IMG/VR virus record: IMGVR_UViG_3300042556_000844 | Location: 1 to 41,183 of that record | From: a virus | Direction: 5' to 3' (one strand) | DNA length: 41,183 nt | Shown: piece by piece, positions 38,172 to 41,183 of the stretch | Layout of the letters: the number at the start of each line of letters is the position of its first letter | Position numbering within the stretch: the first letter of the stretch is position 1 | The notes under the pieces: generated by a model | Databases searched by the model: none | What the model was told of the DNA's origin: nothing | Seen by the model: only the letters and a program-made list of their open reading frames with translations | Made by a program: the position numbers and the translations under genes

Positions 38172-39739
38172 TATCGTCTAATCCTAGTAGGTGGGATTGC
38201 GGCGATGAGCGCACCTACAGCGACGAGGGTTCGGCGTTCACCGACGGGGATGTTTGAGCCTGTCGGTACATAGTTCTCGAATTGTGAACTGAAGATGTCA
38301 ATAGTTTTTTCGAACGCTTCTTTGATTTTTGTTGGGGCTTCTTGGATGGCTTCGGTGAAGGCTTCTAGTTGGGTGTCGGATAGTTCTTCTACGACGATTT
38401 GTTCAAAGAGTTCTTCAGCCTGAGTTTCGGTGATGGCGGCTAGGACTTCGGGGCTTGACGCTATCTCGGTGGCTTGGTCTGAGGTGATGTCTGCGGCTAG
38501 GACTTGGGTGATGGCTTCAACAATCTGTTCAGGTGCGGCTTCACTCAAGGTTTCTAGGATTTGTTCTACTTGTTTGTCGGTGACGGGTTCATCTTCGATG
38601 ACTTCTTCCAATACTTCCGCTACTTGTTCGTCTGTTACAAGTTCGGGTAGGGTTATGGGTGATGAATCCTGTACTTCTAATAGTGTTGTTTCTGATATAT
38701 ATACCGACGGCTCTTGCAGTTCTATTGGCTGTTCTATTTCGTCAAGAACAGGCCCATCTTCGTAGTCGGGAAAAAATGTCTCAAGAATGGTTGTCTCAAC
38801 AGGCACAACAGGTTCTTCTACAGGACCGTCAGGATCGGTTATAAATGTTTCCGGTTCGGTTATGTCAGGTAAAATCACTTTGTCTGGTTCGGTTATAAAT
38901 GTTTCTGGTGCTGTGGTTTCGGGTAAGACAACTATGGTTTCGGGTACGGGTATGGTGGTTATCGGTTGAGTCTCGATGGTGGGATTAGTAGTGGTGGTTT
39001 GCGGGGGAGTGTAGGGTGCTTGCGTTGTTGTCGGGGCTGGTTGAGTTGTTGTGGTCGTGGTTGTCGTTGTACTTTCAACTGATGTGGTTGTGCTTGTCTG
39101 AACTGGTTCGCTGGTTGTGGTCGTTGATGTGGGAAGGGTTGTCGTAGATGTCGAAGTTGTTGTGGTCGTTGAGGATGTGGTTGTTGAAGATGTTGTTGAA
39201 GTTGTCTGCGAAACTCCGTTAGTAGTGAACGCGGAGTCTGGGACTATCGCCCAGCCTTCATCATCAATCTTCCAAGCGAGCATCAGGCAGGATGCACCGC
39301 CGTTCTCATACATAAACAACTGAAGCGGCAAACTCCCAGCGTCAAGTTCTAGTTCGTCCGACATACTCCACGAACAACCCTGGTCATTCCAAACACCGAA
39401 TGTGTTGCCGTCAATAGTTATCTCACCACCATCATCGTGAGCGAGCATGAACTCAATCGTGTCGTGTTCAGGGATGTCTATGTACCCTGTCATGTGGACC
39501 ATGAACAGGTCGCCTGTGCAGTTCTCGTACGGTTCGCCGTCATAGGAACGGTTGATGTTGTTCTCTGTCTCCGAACCGCAAACAGGGTATTCGGTGGTGG
39601 ATTGAACTGGTGGTATTTCGTCAATTGTGTAGTAGGTGGTTGCTAACCCTGGTGTTGGTTCAGCGTTCGCTTGTTGTGGGAATACTGCGAACAGGATTGC
39701 TGGTAGCGGTATAAGCCACCTAGTTAAATTGCGACCCAC
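38171..39739 (-). CDS. Secreted PA14/Thr-stalk membrane-anchored protein, allele 2 (522 aa)
   Basis: GTG start as in allele 1; the TTG 21 bases upstream is not needed. Order of parts: signal peptide (1-26), PA14-like domain (about 28-165), Thr/Ser stalk (about 170-250), a Pro/Glu region with repeated PETFIT-PD units, an acidic helical region with repeats of the type EEV..EPVTDKQVEQIL, and a C-terminal anchor (RTLVAVGALIAAI) plus a basic tail (PPTRIRR). The plan is that of a surface protein of Gram-positive cells rather than a virion protein. It leads the lysis genes by a one-base overlap. Function unknown; surface exclusion or envelope attachment during lysis are possibilities. Confidence 0.75.
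   Translation of the reverse strand: MGRNLTRWLIPLPAILFAVFPQQANAEPTPGLATTYYTIDEIPPVQSTTEYPVCGSETENNINRSYDGEPYENCTGDLFMVHMTGYIDIPEHDTIEFMLAHDDGGEITIDGNTFGVWNDQGCSWSMSDELELDAGSLPLQLFMYENGGASCLMLAWKIDDEGWAIVPDSAFTTNGVSQTTSTTSSTTTSSTTTTTSTSTTTLPTSTTTTSEPVQTSTTTSVESTTTTTTTTTQPAPTTTQAPYTPPQTTTTNPTIETQPITTIPVPETIVVLPETTAPETFITEPDKVILPDITEPETFITDPDGPVEEPVVPVETTILETFFPDYEDGPVLDEIEQPIELQEPSVYISETTLLEVQDSSPITLPELVTDEQVAEVLEEVIEDEPVTDKQVEQILETLSEAAPEQIVEAITQVLAADITSDQATEIASSPEVLAAITETQAEELFEQIVVEELSDTQLEAFTEAIQEAPTKIKEAFEKTIDIFSSQFENYVPTGSNIPVGERRTLVAVGALIAAIPPTRIRR
39063..39189. repeat. 127-bp exact direct repeat, right copy
   Basis: Identical to bases 1-127 and located within the Thr-stalk of the PA14 gene. 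Downstream of it (toward 41183) the sequence is a diverged version of the start of the window. Joining 39062 to base 1 through this repeat gives a closed sequence of 39,062 bp with a continuous reading frame. Confidence 0.85.
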
Positions 39740-40071
39740 TCTAATTCTTCTTCGTTCCAAAAGTATTGTTCACCGTCTGTTGGCATTGGTGTTGGCGGTT
39801 GCCAATCATGGTTCTCGTCAAGTGTCCACGATGGGTACGGTTGTGGTGCTACGAACACATCGGCAATCGGGTCATAGTCGTACCCTGCGCCTGCGTACTG
39901 TTTGCGCATCGAGTTTGTGTACGAAGTTTGTTTCCACATTGTATGCCCGAAGGTTTGTGTCAGGAACGCTACACCTGATTCTTCTTCGTTTGTTGGGTCG
40001 ATTGCGTTGTTGGCTACAACTAATACTTCTAATACTTTGTTGTTGCCGTCAAGTTTTGCGAAATGTGCCAT
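39724..40071 (-). CDS. Tail fibre-associated protein (115 aa)
   Basis: MAHFAKLDGNNKVLEVLVV, FLTQTFGHTMWKQTSYTNS and RKQYAGAGYDYDPIADVF, then PYPSWTLDENHDWQPPTPMP and TDGEQYFWNEEELEW, match a small protein family that accompanies fibres in cyanophages and other aquatic phages. The 73-75-aa proteins at the left end are shortened relatives that lack the Trp/Pro-rich C-terminal third. AGGAGAC precedes the ATG. The gene overlaps the PA14 gene start by 16 bp. Confidence 0.8.
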   Translation of the reverse strand: MAHFAKLDGNNKVLEVLVVANNAIDPTNEEESGVAFLTQTFGHTMWKQTSYTNSMRKQYAGAGYDYDPIADVFVAPQPYPSWTLDENHDWQPPTPMPTDGEQYFWNEEELEWVAI

Positions 40072-40082
40072 AAGTTTGTCTC

Positions 40083-40967
40083 CTAGAATGTTATTGTTCC
40101 GCTACCCGTGAACGAGTAGATTCTGTATCCGCCCGATGTTGTTACTGTGGGGGAACCTGTTGTGGCTTGGGCTAGAGCGTATGAGTCTGGGTATCTGAGG
40201 ATAACAATTCCGCTACCGCCTGCTATTGATGTGCCGCTACCGCCACCGCCACCTGTATTAGCCGTTCCTGCAACGCCACCAGCACCGCCACCGCCAGTTC
40301 CACCTGCGCCTTGAGTGCCACCGTTGCCGCCGCCACCACCGCCACGAGTAACCGCACTACCAGTAATGGAACTAGATAATCCGTTACCACCTGCGGCACT
40401 CACCAAACTTGTTGCGGTGCCACCAACTGCGCCAGCACCACCACCGCCACCACCTGAACCATCAGATGAAAAGAATCCGTTACCACCTGCATAACCTTGT
40501 GTTGGGCTTGCGGCTGCGCCACCTGTGCCAACGCTTCCACTTCTTCCTACACCGCCACCACCTGAACCACCTGAAAGACCATTTACTAGACCTGCGCTTT
40601 GTTCATTACCGCCACCACCGCCACCAGTTGAAGTGATGGTAGAAAAAACAGAATCACTACCATTGTTTCCTTGACTGCTTCCGCTTACGCCTGCACCACC
40701 AGCACCAACGGTTACGGTGTAAGTAACATTCGGGGAAATAGGTGCTTTTGTTTCTGCGCTTCCACCGCCACCTGTGGTTTCGCCAACAACCGAGTTGCGA
40801 TAACCGCCTGCACCACCGCCACCACCACGATTAACGCCACCAGAACCGCCGCCCGCAACAACTAAGTATTCAACCGTAGGAGTAACACCCGAAGTCGTAG
40901 CAGAAATTACTACCTGCGAAGAAACATAACCCAAAGAACGACGAGAACGGTCAGAGAAAGCAGACAT
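40083..40967 (-). CDS. Glycine-rich tail fibre/adhesin (294 aa)
   Basis: Shares the N-terminal SLGYVSS anchor with the left-end adhesins, then EYLVVAGGGSGGV and long Gly runs (GGGGGG with variable loops), and closes with GGSGIVILRYPDS and GGYRIYSFTGSGTITF. The capping strand YRIYSFTGSG is C-terminal here, while its counterpart (YTLLTFTSD) is N-terminal in the adhesins at 937 and 2088. It is probably a receptor-binding tip protein of the second fibre allele. Confidence 0.8.
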   Translation of the reverse strand: MSAFSDRSRRSLGYVSSQVVISATTSGVTPTVEYLVVAGGGSGGVNRGGGGGAGGYRNSVVGETTGGGGSAETKAPISPNVTYTVTVGAGGAGVSGSSQGNNGSDSVFSTITSTGGGGGGNEQSAGLVNGLSGGSGGGGVGRSGSVGTGGAAASPTQGYAGGNGFFSSDGSGGGGGGAGAVGGTATSLVSAAGGNGLSSSITGSAVTRGGGGGGNGGTQGAGGTGGGGAGGVAGTANTGGGGGSGTSIAGGSGIVILRYPDSYALAQATTGSPTVTTSGGYRIYSFTGSGTITF

Positions 40968-41183
40968 CAGAAAGTAATCGTTCCCGAACCAGTAAAACTG
41001 TAGATTCGATATCCGCCCGAAGTTGTCACAGTAGGTGAACCTGTAGTAGATGCTGTTGGTCTGGAGTCTGCTGTTCGCAAAATAACAATCCCTGAACCGC
41101 CAGCAGCACCGTTTGCTGACCCACCACTACCGCCACCGCCACCACCAAGATTTGCTGTGCCTGCCGTAGGTGTTTGACCAGCG
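40967..41183 (-). CDS. Glycine-rich adhesin, C-terminal part (cut by window end)
   Basis: Reading from the right edge, 71 codons give AGQTPTAGTANLGGGGGGG, GGSGIVILRTADS and the closing GGYRIYSFTGSGTITF, then TGA overlapping the next ATG (TGATG). The last 23 residues are nearly identical to those of the adhesin at 40083-40967, so it is a neighbouring paralogue. Its 5' end lies outside the window. Confidence 0.75.
   Translation of the reverse strand, partial: AGQTPTAGTANLGGGGGGSGGSANGAAGGSGIVILRTADSRPTASTTGSPTVTTSGGYRIYSFTGSGTITF

Overview
The window reads as nearly all of the genome of a short-tailed double-stranded DNA phage (podovirus) infecting an actinobacterium. The actinobacterial host is suggested by a four-cysteine WhiB-type regulator, two peptidoglycan hydrolases, two SOS boxes of the Gram-positive/actinobacterial type (CGAAC-N4-GTTCG) and long Thr-rich surface stalks. 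The short tail is inferred: there is an N4-gp56-type capsid protein, a portal, a connector-like protein and a propeller-like nozzle candidate, but no tape measure and no tube genes.

Layout. One control region (about 25.64-26.41 kb) separates two divergent transcription units. Leftward (minus strand) run a possible ADP-ribosyltransferase-like protein, terminase, portal, four large probable ejection proteins, scaffold, major capsid protein, accessory and repeat proteins, two glycosyltransferases, four tiny basic proteins, connector, nozzle and then the fibre cassettes of glycine-rich adhesins and small partner proteins. Rightward (plus strand) run ten short early genes without recognised function, two of them preceded by a repeated structured RNA. 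A second leftward block (about 39.7-29.5 kb) holds a secreted PA14/Thr-stalk protein, two small holin-like proteins, an M15 peptidase, a metallophosphoesterase, a lambda-type recombination set (YqaJ exonuclease, Rad52/ERF-like annealing protein, VRR-NUC/resolvase-like nuclease), a lysozyme-like enzyme, WhiB and a cytosine-C5 methyltransferase. It meets the early operon tail-to-tail at a hairpin terminator near 29.49 kb.

Topology. The first 127 bases are identical to 39063-39189, after which the two copies diverge into different versions of the same PA14 gene and different fibre genes. I read this as a circular or circularly permuted genome of about 39,062 bp, with 39063-41183 being a second population allele of the fibre locus appended by the assembly. 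The minus-strand block would then be one operon of about 35 kb running from the control region through structure, fibres, lysis and recombination.

No DNA polymerase, primase, helicase, integrase or C1/Cro-like repressor is recognisable. The phage therefore probably uses host replication, and its early region may be under host LexA control. Almost all genes overlap their neighbours by 1-4 bases (ATGA, TGATG, TAATG), which allowed starts to be set and eight genes of 37-56 codons to be recovered.
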